NCBI RefSeq assembly: GCF_945859705.1
Contig: NC_079136.1
Span: 52,590,094 to 52,654,093 of the forward strand
DNA: 64,000 bases
Direction of reading: 5' to 3'
Source of the DNA: Episyrphus balteatus
Taxonomy: Eukaryota > Arthropoda > Insecta > Diptera > Syrphidae
In this document: positions 1-12,735 of the stretch, piece after piece
Position numbering within the stretch: position 1 is the stretch's first letter
Layout: every line of letters starts with the position of its first letter
Made by a program: the position numbers and the translations under genes
Notes under the pieces: model-generated
Database searches by the model: none
What the model was told of the DNA's origin: nothing
What the model saw: the letters and a program-made list of their open reading frames with translations, nothing else

Positions 1-1924
1 ACATAAACGGTCACTGTGGCGTATGCGCAACATTTTTTTACACACTTTTTGTTGTTTAGAATAAGTTTGCTTTTCCTTAACGAACAAACAAAAGACACAT
101 GAAATATGGCTTTTAAAGGCTATGTATACATGCTTTATTGGTGATTTTGACTAGTGGAAATTTTTGTACCTCATATTTTTTGGATATTCATTAGAGAAAA
201 TTAACCAATTTTGGTTAGAAACGGGTAATTATCTATCGAGCTTTCATTCAATTGAAGGAAAGAAATTAATTTATGGATACAATTTATTTTCTACCTGTGA
301 TTAAAGATTTTAATAAGACAAGGAGAAAACCTTGCAGATTATTTTGAAGGAATGTTAATTGCTTATGGGGACTCATGCCTTGGAATAATAATGGCGTATA
401 AGTGGCAGAGATCCAATCGAAGATCATCTTCTTCGAGTTTTTGGAATGAAATGATATTAGGTACTATTATGGAATATGGTGTCAATATACCTCAAAACTA
501 AGATTTTGTCCTGATTATATTTCATTTTCAAAACTGAAAAAAGAACTTCGAAGAAAAAAATGTATACAGGTAAAGTCAGGAATTTCTTCTTAGAAGAGCT
601 TGACAAAAAAAATTGTATTATAATAAAAACACATTAAATTTCCTCCCTTTTCACCCTTGGTTGTAAAACTTTTCAATTGCCTAGCGACTTAAAGGTACTT
701 ATTCGTTGATATTTCACCTTTTGTACCAAAAAGATAAGATAACGCTTCTAATGACGACATATATAGCTTTTTAGATTGCCTCAGTTTGAATTTATTGTGT
801 CAAGCACTAAAAAAAATGCCTTTATGTCATTTGCCATAACCTTAAACATTACGAAAAATATTTTCAATACAAATCAATTTGTATCTTCTAGAATACATCA
901 GCCCCTTATAAAAGATACAAATGCTTACTTGTGATACGAAGTAAAACCACACAAAAAGGGTTACCTGCCATTTTGGAAAACAAGAAAAGGGCACCAACTT
1001 TAACATTTTACATTTATTATAGCAATTCTTTATCATCCATGCTCTACAACATTCCTTTGTCAAATATATTTAAAAGAATTTCAAATCAAAATCAGTTTGT
1101 AAGAATATTTTAGAAATTAAAAACAATTAAAACTGATATTTCCTGTTTTCTCGGATTAAGCATGCACAACAAAGTATTTCGTCCATGAAAAAGACTGATA
1201 CGTGCACAAGTGGATTCCGGAACGCACAATTCAAAAAGATCCTTTTTGTTTTACCAAGTTTTTGTGACAAGAACATGCCCTAGAGACATATAGAATATCT
1301 AAGGTAAAATGCATATATCCTTACCTGAATCATCACCGACCGTACTTTACTCACCTCCTAAACTCACTTGGCAATTGCCAACAATCATAAACCAACTAAC
1401 TCAATACATTAACAAGTCAAAGAGTATTTAAAATGAGATAATGTTGGTAGAACAAGTAGAGTAGAAGTAGTTACAGCTATACGAAGTTCTACTACAACGA
1501 GGTAGTATGTAATATATATTCGACAGGGACCTTTCGTGTTACATGCTCGTAAAACAATGAAACAGCTCCCACTGAAGCTGCCAGGACATGCTAATAAATT
1601 ATGAATTCTCTCTTTCTCTCTAACTATACTTTCATTTTAACATTTTTGGTGTGTGTACTGTGTGTAGTAGAAAATTTCAATTCAACTAAAGTTAACAACA
1701 ATAACAAAGAAGACTTACAACTGGCTGTAGCTAAATTTCGACAATAGCTAACTGCTTGCCATCCCATCAGGACTCACAGGAGTAACCAAAAATTCTATTA
1801 ACATTTAGAGAGAAACTTTCTGTCTGTCTGTGTCGGCTTTTGTGTACTCTCGAGTTTATTTGTTTTGAACAATTTATCTTTGTGTTTTTAACCTACTTTG
1901 TTAAGGCTAAGTATTGGATTTGTT
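1..1924. other. Non-coding, part of intron 2 of the TMEM8-like gene
   Basis: AT-rich sequence without a supportable gene. It lies downstream, in gene direction, of the last visible exon at 12736, so I infer that it is intronic. A motif at 11-38 (TCACTGTGGCGTATGCGCAA followed by CATTTTTTT) recurs at three other places in the window and is probably the end of a dispersed element cut by the window edge. Otherwise I see only simple A/T runs. Confidence 0.5.
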
Positions 1925-3246
1925 AAAGAAGCCCAGTATCACAGGTTACTCTGTACCACAGATTGTGCTGGGAAGTAATACAGGTTGTCCAAGTACCAAG
2001 TAGGAATCACGTTCTACTTAACGGGCTATCTATCACAAGTATCACGGGATGTCTTGGTAAATATCACAGGATTTTTGATAAATAAATCGGGTGTTTTGGT
2101 AAGTTTCACGGGTCCTACCCCATTGGGTAAGTATCACAAGCTACCTGGGGAAATATCACAGATCCCGCTGTTAATATCACTGGTTGCATTCTACGTTTAT
2201 CAAATCACTCGGGTTTTCCGTTAAGTGTCACGGATTGCCCCGGAAAGTATCCATAAATGCACCTGTAAGTATCACAATTATCCCCAGTAAGTATCACACG
2301 TTGTTCTTATAAGAATTTTGGGTTTATCAGGTTAATAGCACTCCAAGAAGTATCACAGATTAACCTGTGAGTATTACGAGCTGCCTCGAGAAGTATCACA
2401 TGTCCCCTTGAAAGTATTATTGGTTGCCTAATTGTCTATTGAATTACTCTAGTAACTCAAACAGGCTTATCCGGTAAGTATCGTTGGTTTTCCCGGAAAG
2501 TATCCAGAGTTGCACTTGTCCCTGAAAGTACCACCGGTTACCCCGGTAAGTACCAAAGGTTTCTGTAGTAAATATCACCAATTGCCGAGGGAAGTATCAC
2601 AGGTTGCCATGGTTAGTGCTATATAGGGTGCCCTGGTAAGTATCACTGGTAAACACTTTAAAGTAAATATCACAAGTTGTTCTGATAAGTATCATAGGTT
2701 GCTCCAATAAGTCCTGTTAAGTTTAGTTGGTTGTCATATTAAGTATCAAGATTTTCTTCGGTAAGTATCACAGGCTTCCTACTAAGTATCACGAGCTGCC
2801 TTGGAAAGTATCAAAGGTAGTCCTACTTCTATCACAACTTGCACTTGGATGTATCACAGGTTTCCCCTAATAAGTATTACTGGTTACCCCGTGAAAAATC
2901 ATCCGTTGACCCAGAACGTATTACAGGTTTTCTAATATCACGGGTTGTCCCAGTAAATATCACAAACTGCTTCAGTAAGTATCACTGTGCTCTGGTTAGT
3001 ACCACCAGCTCCATCAAGTATCACAAGTTGCAATAGTAAATACAACAGATTTCTCCGGCAAGTAACACGGGCTATATCTGCTAGTATCACAGGTTGCCTT
3101 GGTCAGAATTGACGGTTGCCCCCTAAAGAATTATGCGTTTCCATGCTAAGTATCACAGGTTGCTCTGGTAAGTATCATGAGTAAGTAAGTATCACATTTT
3201 CCTCTAATAGGTGTCAGGGTATCAGTAATCTGTGATGGTTGCGCCG
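1925..3246. repeat. Degenerate 22-bp minisatellite (AAGTATCACAGGTTGCC type)
   Basis: Several dozen imperfect tandem copies of a unit of about 22-23 bp with the core AAGTATCACAGGTTGCC, followed by a variable 5-6 bp such as CTGGT. Copies differ by substitutions and small indels, so the array is old. The same units resume at 4328-4412 after an inserted TTAA-flanked element, showing that the array was continuous before that insertion. Open frames inside it, with repeated ITGF/VSIT-like peptides, are by-products of the repeat and are not genes. Confidence 0.9.
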
Positions 3247-3250
3247 TTAA

Positions 3251-4323
3251 CCCTCTACTGCATGAATTAATATTAGTGGACGAAAAAATTAAAAAATGCT
3301 TTACATGGGTTCTTTGGGTTGTTTCAAAACGGTTTTCATTAAAAATTTTTTTTTAAATTAATTTGTTTAAAAAATTTGTTTATAAGCCAAATTTGGCTTC
3401 GTATGCATTAAGGGGTAAGAAATTTTACTAATTTTATTTATTCAGATTATGTAAAGAATACAATTAAAAATATCAAAAGATAAATATTTATCATTTAAAA
3501 ACAAAATAATGTAAAATAAATACATTGCATTACAAAAAGTTAAGAATTAATTCAAATTTGGCTCATTTTAAGTTATGGAACCGAGAAAAGCAATTTGTTT
3601 TTTCCGTTAAATATATTTTTTTCTGGTTCACATTCTTTCCACTGTCGAAGTAAGTCTTGCTCCAGCATTTTCACCCACTCCCAGATCTTACAAAAGCTAA
3701 GAAGTAATAAAATTATTGAAAAATATTATAGGTGAGCCCCCCTTTCCCTGAAATTTGTGTGGTTATGCCGCCGGAAATGGGGTTAACATGTGAAAAATGT
3801 CTCTAAAAGCGAAGGGACTCCATTTCTGAATAAAACATAGCTTCCAAGCAAAATAACAATGTAAAGGAACAAAATTTTCCAACAAAAAAGTTTTACATAT
3901 TGTGTAGATTTACAACCCCTGAATGCATACGAAGCCAAATATGGCTTCCCTACTTTTTGCCCTCCCAAGACCAGGCCAATAACTTTTTTTCAATAAAAAT
4001 TGGTTCATAGCATACACAATTAGACAATCGATCCTAAATAAATTTTTAGTTCCACTTTACTTTCCAAGGAAAAGCAGTAATTAACACTTAAAGTATGAAT
4101 ATATTCTACACTTTCGATTTCAATGCACACGACTGATCGACTCACCTGTGATCATAAAATACACCTATATTTTGTGTCGCATACAAGAAAAAACTATATC
4201 TATGGGTTCTCAGAAACACAAAGAAGAGGATTGTATTGAATCTTTACCATTTTTTTGTTACAGAGAAGAGAAAAGTGCTTCCAAACTGACAAAACCATAT
4301 TTGGCTTCGTATGCAGTAGAGGG
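3251..4323. mobile_element. TTAA-flanked piggyBac-type non-autonomous element, possibly composite
   Basis: A 1073-bp insertion in the minisatellite. It is bounded by TTAA at 3247-3250 and 4324-4327 and has inverted ends CCCTCTACTGCAT / ATGCAGTAGAGGG. TTAA target duplication and CCC-starting ends are hallmarks of piggyBac-superfamily elements. The motif TTGGCTTCGTATGCA occurs three times: next to the right end (4301-4315), internally in the same orientation (3393-3407) and internally inverted (3924-3938). This suggests subterminal repeats or a merger of smaller elements. A sequence like the right end of a second TTAA family lies at about 3766-3785. There is no transposase frame. Confidence 0.85.
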
Positions 4324-4327
4324 TTAA

Positions 4328-4412
4328 GTGTATCACGGGCAAATATCAATATCACACGTTGGCCTCGCAAGTATCACAAATTGGCGTTGAAGGTATCACG
4401 GGCTAGTAATGG
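4328..4412. repeat. Continuation of the 22-bp minisatellite
   Basis: About four more degenerate units (for example AAGTATCACAAATTGGCG and GGTATCACGGGC) directly after the right TTAA of the inserted element. This is the displaced distal end of the array that begins near 1925. Confidence 0.85.
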
Positions 4413-4684
4413 TTGGAAGTTGGTTGAACAGTTATAAAAAATTCCTTCAATAGAAACTAAGCCAGTTCTTACGACCGCTAAGAATGTATTAAATTTGTTT
4501 CATCAACAGAATGTTGACCGGTCAGGTTATGGGGCTTCGTAAATTAACAGACTTTGAGGACATTTTTTGTGTGTTTATATGCTTTGTTGTCTTTTGTCTT
4601 ATAAATATTATCAAAATTGACCCCCGACAACAACCGAAAATATACAAAAACACAATTCACAAAGGGATAAATTAAGGATGTATA

Positions 4685-5362
4685 ATAGGGTGGTCCAATT
4701 TTTTGGTTTTTACATTTCCATTGTTCCCCACTCAAAAATTGGTTGCATATGTGTTTTGTATTACACACGTGAAATTTCAGCTTTTTAGGTGAAGTGTAAG
4801 TGGGCGCTCAACAGGCTCAAAGTTTTTTCTCAGATGCTGTTATGGCTGGGTCCGCATGCCTAGTAATTAACTCTTTCTTTGTTTTATCAATTGAATTAAG
4901 TTATAATGTCGTAAAGTTTTTTATGATATGTTTTTTCTTTCATAAAAAAACAATAGTTAAGTAATATTTTCACAGATAATTTTTGTTCATTTAAATTCGT
5001 CTGGTAAGTATTTTTTGCTTAGAGTTAACAAAACAGAATTAATCAATGAAATACGAGCTAGTGACTCAAAACCAAAGAAACATGAAAATCATTTACTTGG
5101 TTGTCGGGAACATGCGTGCTTATCATGTTTAAGCCAAATTCCAACCCCAAGCCAAGTCCTAATACGATATATTCAGATATTAAGGGTAATGTAAGGGTAA
5201 CAAAGTCTAATATTTCAAAGCTGATGAGCGCCCTCTTCCTTTTACTTTTGAGGGCTAAAACTTTCAGCATTTGTTGGTATTGATGTCAGTAGCAAAATAA
5301 TGGGTGGGGAAGTAATGAATTATATGGTTTATTTTTTTGCCTTATAACGTGGACCACACTAA
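4685..5362. mobile_element. Candidate small TIR transposon
   Basis: The left end ATAGGGTGGTCCA and the reverse complement of the right end, TTAGTGTGGTCCA, match at 11 of 13 positions. Both ends are followed outward by TGTATA (4679-4684 and 5363-5368), which would be a 6-bp target duplication. The element would be 678 bp with no coding capacity. The short TIR means this could be chance. The superfamily is not clear. Confidence 0.45.
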
Positions 5363-5368
5363 TGTATA

Positions 5369-8300
5369 AGAAAAGTTATAAACTTTCCCCTTACAAAAAG
5401 GAACTTGTTTTTGTTTGTGTTATTAATTTTGTGGACAACTTTTATAGGTTAGTTATGTGTGTATGGCAATCTTCAAATCTCAATGTTGGAACAAATGAAT
5501 TGTGAAATTTAATCCAATTGCCAATTAAACATTGCAAGGACATATTTTCGACATGTCCTGTATTTCTATTTATCTGTGTTGTATGTGTGTCTGTGCAGAA
5601 TATGAACCAACAACATCTTAAATGGGTTAAGAATGAGATATGAGACTCTAGGTTTTTGTATAATTATGCCATTAATGTTGTACCAACAGCATCAGCAAGG
5701 ACATGCACAGAAACAGAACCAAGAATTATATATTTGAGAGAATGCGGTATGCCCGCCCGCCAGCAGCCGGTAGATTTGTGCAGGATATAGGTACACTATA
5801 TGGGTTTATGATTAACACGCATCCTAGATCTGAACCGATTCCCAATTACGTTGTACAACAGTTAATCATAATTAAAATCCAAATATATGCATCACAGTTG
5901 TCGTCGTCGCTATCGCTATAGTCGCTATCGTGTCGTGTCGTCGTCATGTTCTTTGGGTAGAGAGGATATTGGAAGTCCTTGATGATGTTGGCATTAGAGA
6001 CAAGCCGCATGTTAATGAAGTACATAAACTTGTACGGGATTCGGAAGCTTGAGATGTAGATTTGCAATTGCAACGAAGAAGTTAAGTTAAGCAGAGTGCC
6101 TGCTTACCTTACCAACCAACACCTTCAATAATATATTCCAACCACAAAAGGAGTATGCGATAAAACAGCCTTCAGGGTGACTTGATCCTGCCAAATATAA
6201 CCAACATCCATATAACCCATATAATGTGTGAAAATGTCTAAGGCCGCATGAAGTTTCTGGCTGGGGTGTATTGTATTGTATAGTATGACGTGTTGGTGAT
6301 TGCCATATTAATTATGAGGTCTGAGAAATCCTTACAAATGATAGTTGGTTGCTGGCTGTGGGAATTCGCATTATGGCAATACACACCGGCAAAATCATAT
6401 CGTCTGTATGTTCATTTCCAACTGAGCATCTTCATCTCTTCTTATCCCCCATATCCATATAGAGTTGTGTCGTTTAATTTGCATCTTGGGAATTAATAAA
6501 TATAATATATGTATAAGGGAAGGGCTCTGTGCAAGTTGGTGATATAATTCCTGAATGTGGAATTAGATTTGATGGTAAAGATGGGTGTTTATGTGTGTAG
6601 AGAGAGAGATGGAACTCGAGAAACGTAAATTGAATTCAATGTTAAATTAGGTTCATTAGTGGGGAAATCAGAAATTGAATTCATCGAGAAAATGATGATT
6701 GTTTTTGGAAATTATTTTGACAGCGAAAACAGGGGTGTGAGATATAGTACGAGGAATTTCATTATTAAAACTTACAATGTTTTCATAACTCAGTTTTGGC
6801 TTTTGAAATGTGAAGGTATTATGTCTTGTAAACTTTAAATTAGGTTACGATGAATTTCAGAATTTATACTCGCAGGAACTAAGTTGAACATGCTAAAATG
6901 TTGAATCAACAACAACAAATCTGTTAGATCTAGTTTTGACCAAATCTCTTTGTCTATTATTACTTTTTTCTCTTCATAGCTTATTGATTTACCAAAATGG
7001 TAAAATTGATTGGTGTTAAATTTCCTATGCTGATGAGATGAGATGGACAGTTCCGCACACAGTTCTTTAAATTAATAACACTGATTAACTCATTTAGATA
7101 ACCAATTTTTGTTTGTTTTATTATTTTTATAACTGGTCGTTCATTCACAAGCCTTGAGTAAGGACTTTTTTATCAGACTTAAATGATTTATTTTCTAATA
7201 GAATTAAGGACTAAGTCATTTTTGAAAATCAAGTGGGAAGGTACTTAGCTCCATATATTATTAAACACAATTTGCTGAGACTTTCTCTTGATGAGAAAAA
7301 TCGTCTTGAAGATCTATTTAGTTTGAAAAAAAAAAACGTTCGTTTAGTTTTTTATGTATACATTTTTTAGGACTAAATGTTTCATAAAATGAGTTTTCAA
7401 CATTCATTATTAGGGCCAAAATACTATTAAGTGCCTAAAAAAGTGTAACTTTGGACAGTGAATTTTGAAAAAAAAAAAAATGGAAATTTTTAACAATATA
7501 TTTTCATATATTTTAGTTGACATAGAATGGTTACAATTTAATCTATTGTAAAATAACATTTGCACCGATGTTTTGAATGATATTTCTATATTTATGACAG
7601 TTTAAACACAAAGTGATCAAAACCAAACAACTGCGTTACTTTCCTGAAAATCATCAGTTTTATTTGTAAAATCATATAATTATTAAGTTCTCTGATATTT
7701 CTATTTGAAACTATAGCCAGAACGTAAATCTCCTATGAAGTTAAATCACAGAAAAATTAATTTCAATTAAACAGTTTTAAAGCTTTAAATACCACTGCGT
7801 TACCAAGATAAACCAAATTGTTACCGTGATTTGTACACAATTCGATCCAAATTTGGGTTTCAAACTTGTAAATGCAAACAATGTTAGGTAATTTTATAAC
7901 TCAGTATAGTTTTTCTATTCATTTGTACTTTTTCTTCAAGAAAAATTAAATTCAACAAAAGACACTTTTTTCGGCACTAAATAGTATTTTGGACCATTAA
8001 CGACAAATCTTTTATTTATATAAATTAGTGAATGAAAGGGAAAACTATTTCATGTTACGAACTTAAGGGCAAAATGATTTAAATGGAAATTTAGTTTTTT
8101 TTACGAATTTAATCTCGAAAATGAGCCGACACATCGACAAATTTTTCTCAATTCATAATAAATCTCAATATCTAAGAATATTTTTTTTAATATTTGTCGA
8201 ATTTCTTAAAATTTGTTTACAATTAAGATATTTCAATCATAATATTGAATCTAATGTATAGCCAAAAAGTCAAAATTGTTAGAAATTCGACTGATATATA

Positions 8301-8791
8301 AAAAAAATATTTAATGCCAACATTTTGTATTGAATTTTTTTTTCAATGACTTAATATTTTTTATTTGCAATAACATTTATTTTTTAATGAAACATACTGT
8401 TAGTTGCAATAAATATTTTTTTTAATGCAAGTGTATTTTTCAGTTTCAAAAAGCACCAAAGGCACCACTGTGCAGCATTTTAGCTGGATTCAATATTGGA
8501 TTCTAAGTTGGATATCAAAATATATGGGAAGTGGGAGCAAGACTCTTAAAAACCAATACAAGACATTTGTTAACTAAAATAAAGTCTTTATTCAGTAAGT
8601 TTATTGTTTTATGTATTTATTATCAAAATCCTCAAAGTCATTTTAAGATTTTGGCTTGTTTGAGACATGACCAATTGCATATAAGATATTTTTATTACTG
8701 TTATTTTTTAGAATCAATTATGTAATTTTAAGTTCATATGGATCTTACATACAGAACAGTGTTTTAGTTTCTAATCCGTTACTGTGTTTAA
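5369..8791. other. Non-coding intronic DNA
   Basis: No supportable gene. 5890-5950 is a short run of GTC/CGTC trinucleotides. 7300-8460 is extremely AT-rich, with several short near-repeats of TTTTTAATG and GCAATAA type. I see no transposon ends with target duplications here. Confidence 0.5.
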
Positions 8792-9692
8792 TTTTTACTT
8801 GCGATATAGGTACTATGTATCAAGTTATGTATCGTACAAAAAAAAGTTGAGATAACATTTTTCCATGACATTACGATGATAGAGAATGCCAAAAAAGTGG
8901 GTCCCGGAAGTCCGTCTGTCTGTCTGTAAACGAAGCTACAGCCTAAACGGATGGACATCAATCGATGTCAAACTTGGTATGTAGCGTTATTTTGTGACTT
9001 TCCAGAGGGGTTTTTGGAATTAATTTTTTTAGACCAAAAATAACGGTACTTGTCATATACCGATTTTAGTAAAGTTGAAATTGCTCAAAAACGGCTCCAA
9101 CGATTTTGTTTAAAAAATTCAAATGTAAGTTTTACCTGCCATAGAACCATTTTTTTTTTTAATGCGATTTTCTCCGTAACTACTTATTCGATTTCAACGA
9201 AACTTTTTGTGAAGAAGAATTTATATAATTTTAATGTAAGCCAAAAATAAAATTAAAAAAATTTTTTTTTGGATTTTTAAAAAAATTTTGAAATTTTTTT
9301 TGAAAAATCAAATTTTCGAAAACGTGACACTGAATTTTTTTGAAACTTCGTTTTAAGATGTTGATTAGTGATTTCTACAAAAAAGCATACCAATTTGATT
9401 TTTAAAATTTTTTTCCAAAAAAATTATTTATAAAAAATTAGTTTTTTAAAAAACGGCTCTAACGATTTTGAAATTTTTTTTTTCTAGAAATGCATGTTAA
9501 TATATCAATCAAAACTACATACTTGTTTTGTGGGACAATTTGATTTTAGATGTTGTTTTAGATGTTGTATTTTTTTGAAAAACGAATTTTATTTTTTTTT
9601 TTTTTTTAAACCTACATTTCCCAAATTTTTATATAAAAATTCTAAAAAAATATAAGCAACTCTAAGAGCAAGTTCATGCATTTTATTTTTTA
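8792..9692 (+). repeat. Dispersed repeat family A, copy 1
   Basis: About 0.9 kb closely similar to 59554-60532. Shared landmarks in order are ACTTGCGATATAGGTACTAT, GAGATAACATTTTTCCATGA, AAAGTGGGTCCCGGAAGTCC, a short GTCT tract, AGCTACAGCCTAAACGGATG, GTCAAACTTGGTATG, two AACGGTAC blocks, AAAACGGCTCTAACGATTTTG and a final GCATTTTATTTTTT. Relative to copy 2 this copy lacks about 60 bp around 9130 and about 15 bp near its end. It has no coding capacity and no clear terminal inverted repeats. It is probably a non-autonomous element of unknown class. Confidence 0.75.
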
Positions 9693-12600
9693 CAAATCCA
9701 AAAATTCGTAAAATTCCAAAATAATAATGATGAAAAACTATTGAAAAGGATTAAAAACAGCTCAGTTATGTATTTATTTTAAGTAACCCCCGACCGACAC
9801 TGAGCAGCAAAATAGAGGTGTTAGTAAAAATATAACATAAACAAAGAGGTTCATCCTTCAGGTGTTAAACAAGATTCTTAATTTCTGATATAAATACTTT
9901 TCTAATTTTTTTAAATCAAACATTGACACTTTACCCAAAAGAAATAGAGATTTCCCCAAGAGAAGTTAAATATCAAACAAAAAGTAGTACATCAAGATTG
10001 CTATGTGTCCTGCCTTATCCTCCTTTATAACTTTTAATGTCGCCTGTAAGACCTATATGAATTTTGTTTCATTATTTTTGTATAGGTATATCCTTTTTGC
10101 TTACTTGCAACACACGAATGATGGCTATGAGCATCTTGAAAAATAAATTATTAAAATTTTCTACACTCACATAAATGTATGTCCCTATGCATGTAAAATT
10201 TTAATATCGTATATTTCGCATACATATAAACACAATCTCCCGAAAGGCAAAACTCACTCCTTTTCGTCTCGATTATAAATTTATGATGTTGCAAGAGGAA
10301 AACGAAATAAGCTCAAGGTAGTCCTGCTGTTAGCTTTTGGGTATGTCACACAGAGCTAAAGTGCACAGCAATCCTGCAGGAATACTCCAATTTTGAAAGT
10401 TAAAAAGTAAACTGCATTCCTTGCAACTTTAAGAACCAGGCGGCCGATCAATGTAAAGGATAATGTACATACTACATATATAGAAAAATCTCTTTGCATG
10501 TATAGGTACATGGTAGATAGTGCGGTGCCCTCGCAAACATATTTGCCATTAGTAATGTAACAGCAAAGGATATTCTTCTTTTTCCCTCTGGGAACACTAT
10601 AGTGTTCTCTTTTTTTTAATAGATTTTTTTTCTTTGTATGTGTTAGTGCTGCACTGCTTAGAGAGTCTTAAAGCAGTGCATCAAGATAAACTGACCCAAC
10701 TGGCTTCGTTATACTCTGAAACTAAAAACATTTTTCCTCGTAAATTGACAGCAATAACGATGTGAAAAGGAACATCACATGAGAATCGCCCACTAAAAAG
10801 GATATATGTGGTGGGTTGGTTAGAAAAATAAAAAAAAAAAACACAGGACGACGACTTCGCAGCTATAGTACACGACGACGAAAAGAAAAAAAAAAAATAC
10901 CTAAAACGGTTATATTTTGTATAATAATCCACTTAGTCTTATGTTCCTTCTGTTCTGTAGTGGGTTATGTTTTTTGGTCCTTTGAGCTGAACTCCTGTTG
11001 CCTTTTTACTTCTTTTTACTTTTTTCTAACCCTCCACGAAACAAGAACATATTACTATATCGTTGTTCCGGTTGTTAATACATATATAGACAAACACGTG
11101 TGTGTGCCTGGTGGAACGGATAATAAATTGGCCAAATATTGTTCTATAATAACTGGGATAACTTTTAACTGAACACAGGAAGGAAACACGAGGTCTTTCC
11201 TTACAACAGAAAAAAAAGTAAATAGAACATCCTTTTTTTTTTCTGTTCTATTCCAAGGATATGTTATGAAACCAAAGCCGTGTTCACTAAATGTTGAGCA
11301 AATAGTGTTTTATATGTACGGTTATTTTTTTTTCTCTAGAAAACTATACATCTTTCAGAGAGAACATCCTGATTTTAGCTGTAAGGATATTTCCTTTTTT
11401 TTGCTGGTGGGTTCTGCTTGAAGGATAGCATTGTTTTCGATAGTCGAGTTACATGGGTTATAAAATTTTGTAGTAATGAACATGAATGAGGAAGTCTTGA
11501 TATCTTGTAGAAGGATTCTTCCTGGTAAGAAATATGTTTACTATCAAGGACAACTGAATTAAATTAACAATCACAAAAACTATAAGAAACAACAAAAATC
11601 AAATGGTTTTTTTTTTTCCTGTGGTTTGACAATTTGTCATCGATAAATTAAGTGAGACTAGAGACATGAAGAGACTTCAAGGATATTTCTATTTCTGGAT
11701 TTTTTTTTCTATTTATAGATATGAAAGCTACTAAATAAATGGATGTCGATTGATAATAGCGCAACTTGGCTCCTTTCTTCATTGTTCGATTTCTTTTTTT
11801 TTTTTTTTCAGGATATATATAAATTTTATCTTGAACGATATAAAGAAAGTTACTTTCTCTGGCTGTATGAATTAATGAGAATTTCTTACATGTGTCTGAT
11901 TTCACATGATGATACGCGCAAAAGTTGGGGGAGAGTGAAATGAGTGATTGTTTCGCACATAAAGTGTCTAAGATAGGCACTTAGGATTATTAATGGCGAA
12001 AGAAATTGTTGAGTTTTTCTTTTATGTTATTTTTTTTTTGCTTTTCTTTGTGTACCTACATACAATAGAAGGAAAGATTTTTTTTGTAAATATTTGTATT
12101 GAGGGGATTTTTATTCGTGGTGTGAAATAAAATATAATCGATTTTTAAGAAGGAAATAGTCGACTTTAGATGAATAAGAAATTAAAGTAATACAACTTTA
12201 ATCGGTTTTCTTGTTTTGGTAAAAATTAACATATTAGTATATTGAAACGTGAAGGGTTTATACAGACAAACTGAAGTATTATTGTCATCATCTTTAAATT
12301 TTAAAATTAATTTTATTAATCTTTTTATGGAAACAGAGCTAATTTGTATTCATTTTAAACATTAACATTACGGTGTTACTTTTCGTCACTTGTACGTTGA
12401 AATTATCGTTATTGTATCAGCTTTCAATTAATATCTTAATTTTAACAATCGGGTAAGAATTGCATTAGATGTGTGCTATTCCACAAAATTTAATCGATTT
12501 GTTCACTGGGGTGTATACGTGTTTTTTTTAGAGAAAATGTTTCTAAAAAACATTTTTATTACGTATTTTTTAATGAATATGAATATTTTTTCTTGTCTTC

Positions 12601-12735
12601 TTATAATATATTATAAATATCATTTAGTTTTATGGTGCTTTTTATTCGTTTTGTTCGCCAGTGAATATAATGATGCAAAAAAAAATTGGAATTAAGGTCT
12701 AAAAAATTAAATTTAAATATTTTATTTTAACTCAC
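9693..12735. other. Intron 2 sequence directly downstream of exon 2
   Basis: Non-coding. It begins in gene direction (minus strand) with the donor GTGAGT at 12735-12730. It contains many A/T homopolymers. At 10650-10680 there is a perfect 11-bp-arm hairpin (TGCACTGCTTA / TAAGCAGTGCA, 9-nt loop). The longest open frame in the stretch, 10816-11172 on the plus strand, is low-complexity and has no recognisable domain. Confidence 0.6.

Noticed and set aside
1985..3036. Open frames with repeated ITGF/SKYH peptides
   Set aside because: They are translations of the 22-bp minisatellite and are broken by stops at irregular places.
10681..10932. Possible third exon of the TMEM8-like gene on the minus strand (peptide with NEASWVSLS)
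   Set aside because: Resembles the P-G-x-W-F-x-A motif region only superficially, lacks a donor at its end, and the frame upstream is low-complexity.
10816..11172. 118-codon open frame, plus strand
   Set aside because: Lys/Arg-rich start from poly-A and GACGACG runs; no domain; inside intron 2 of the minus-strand gene.
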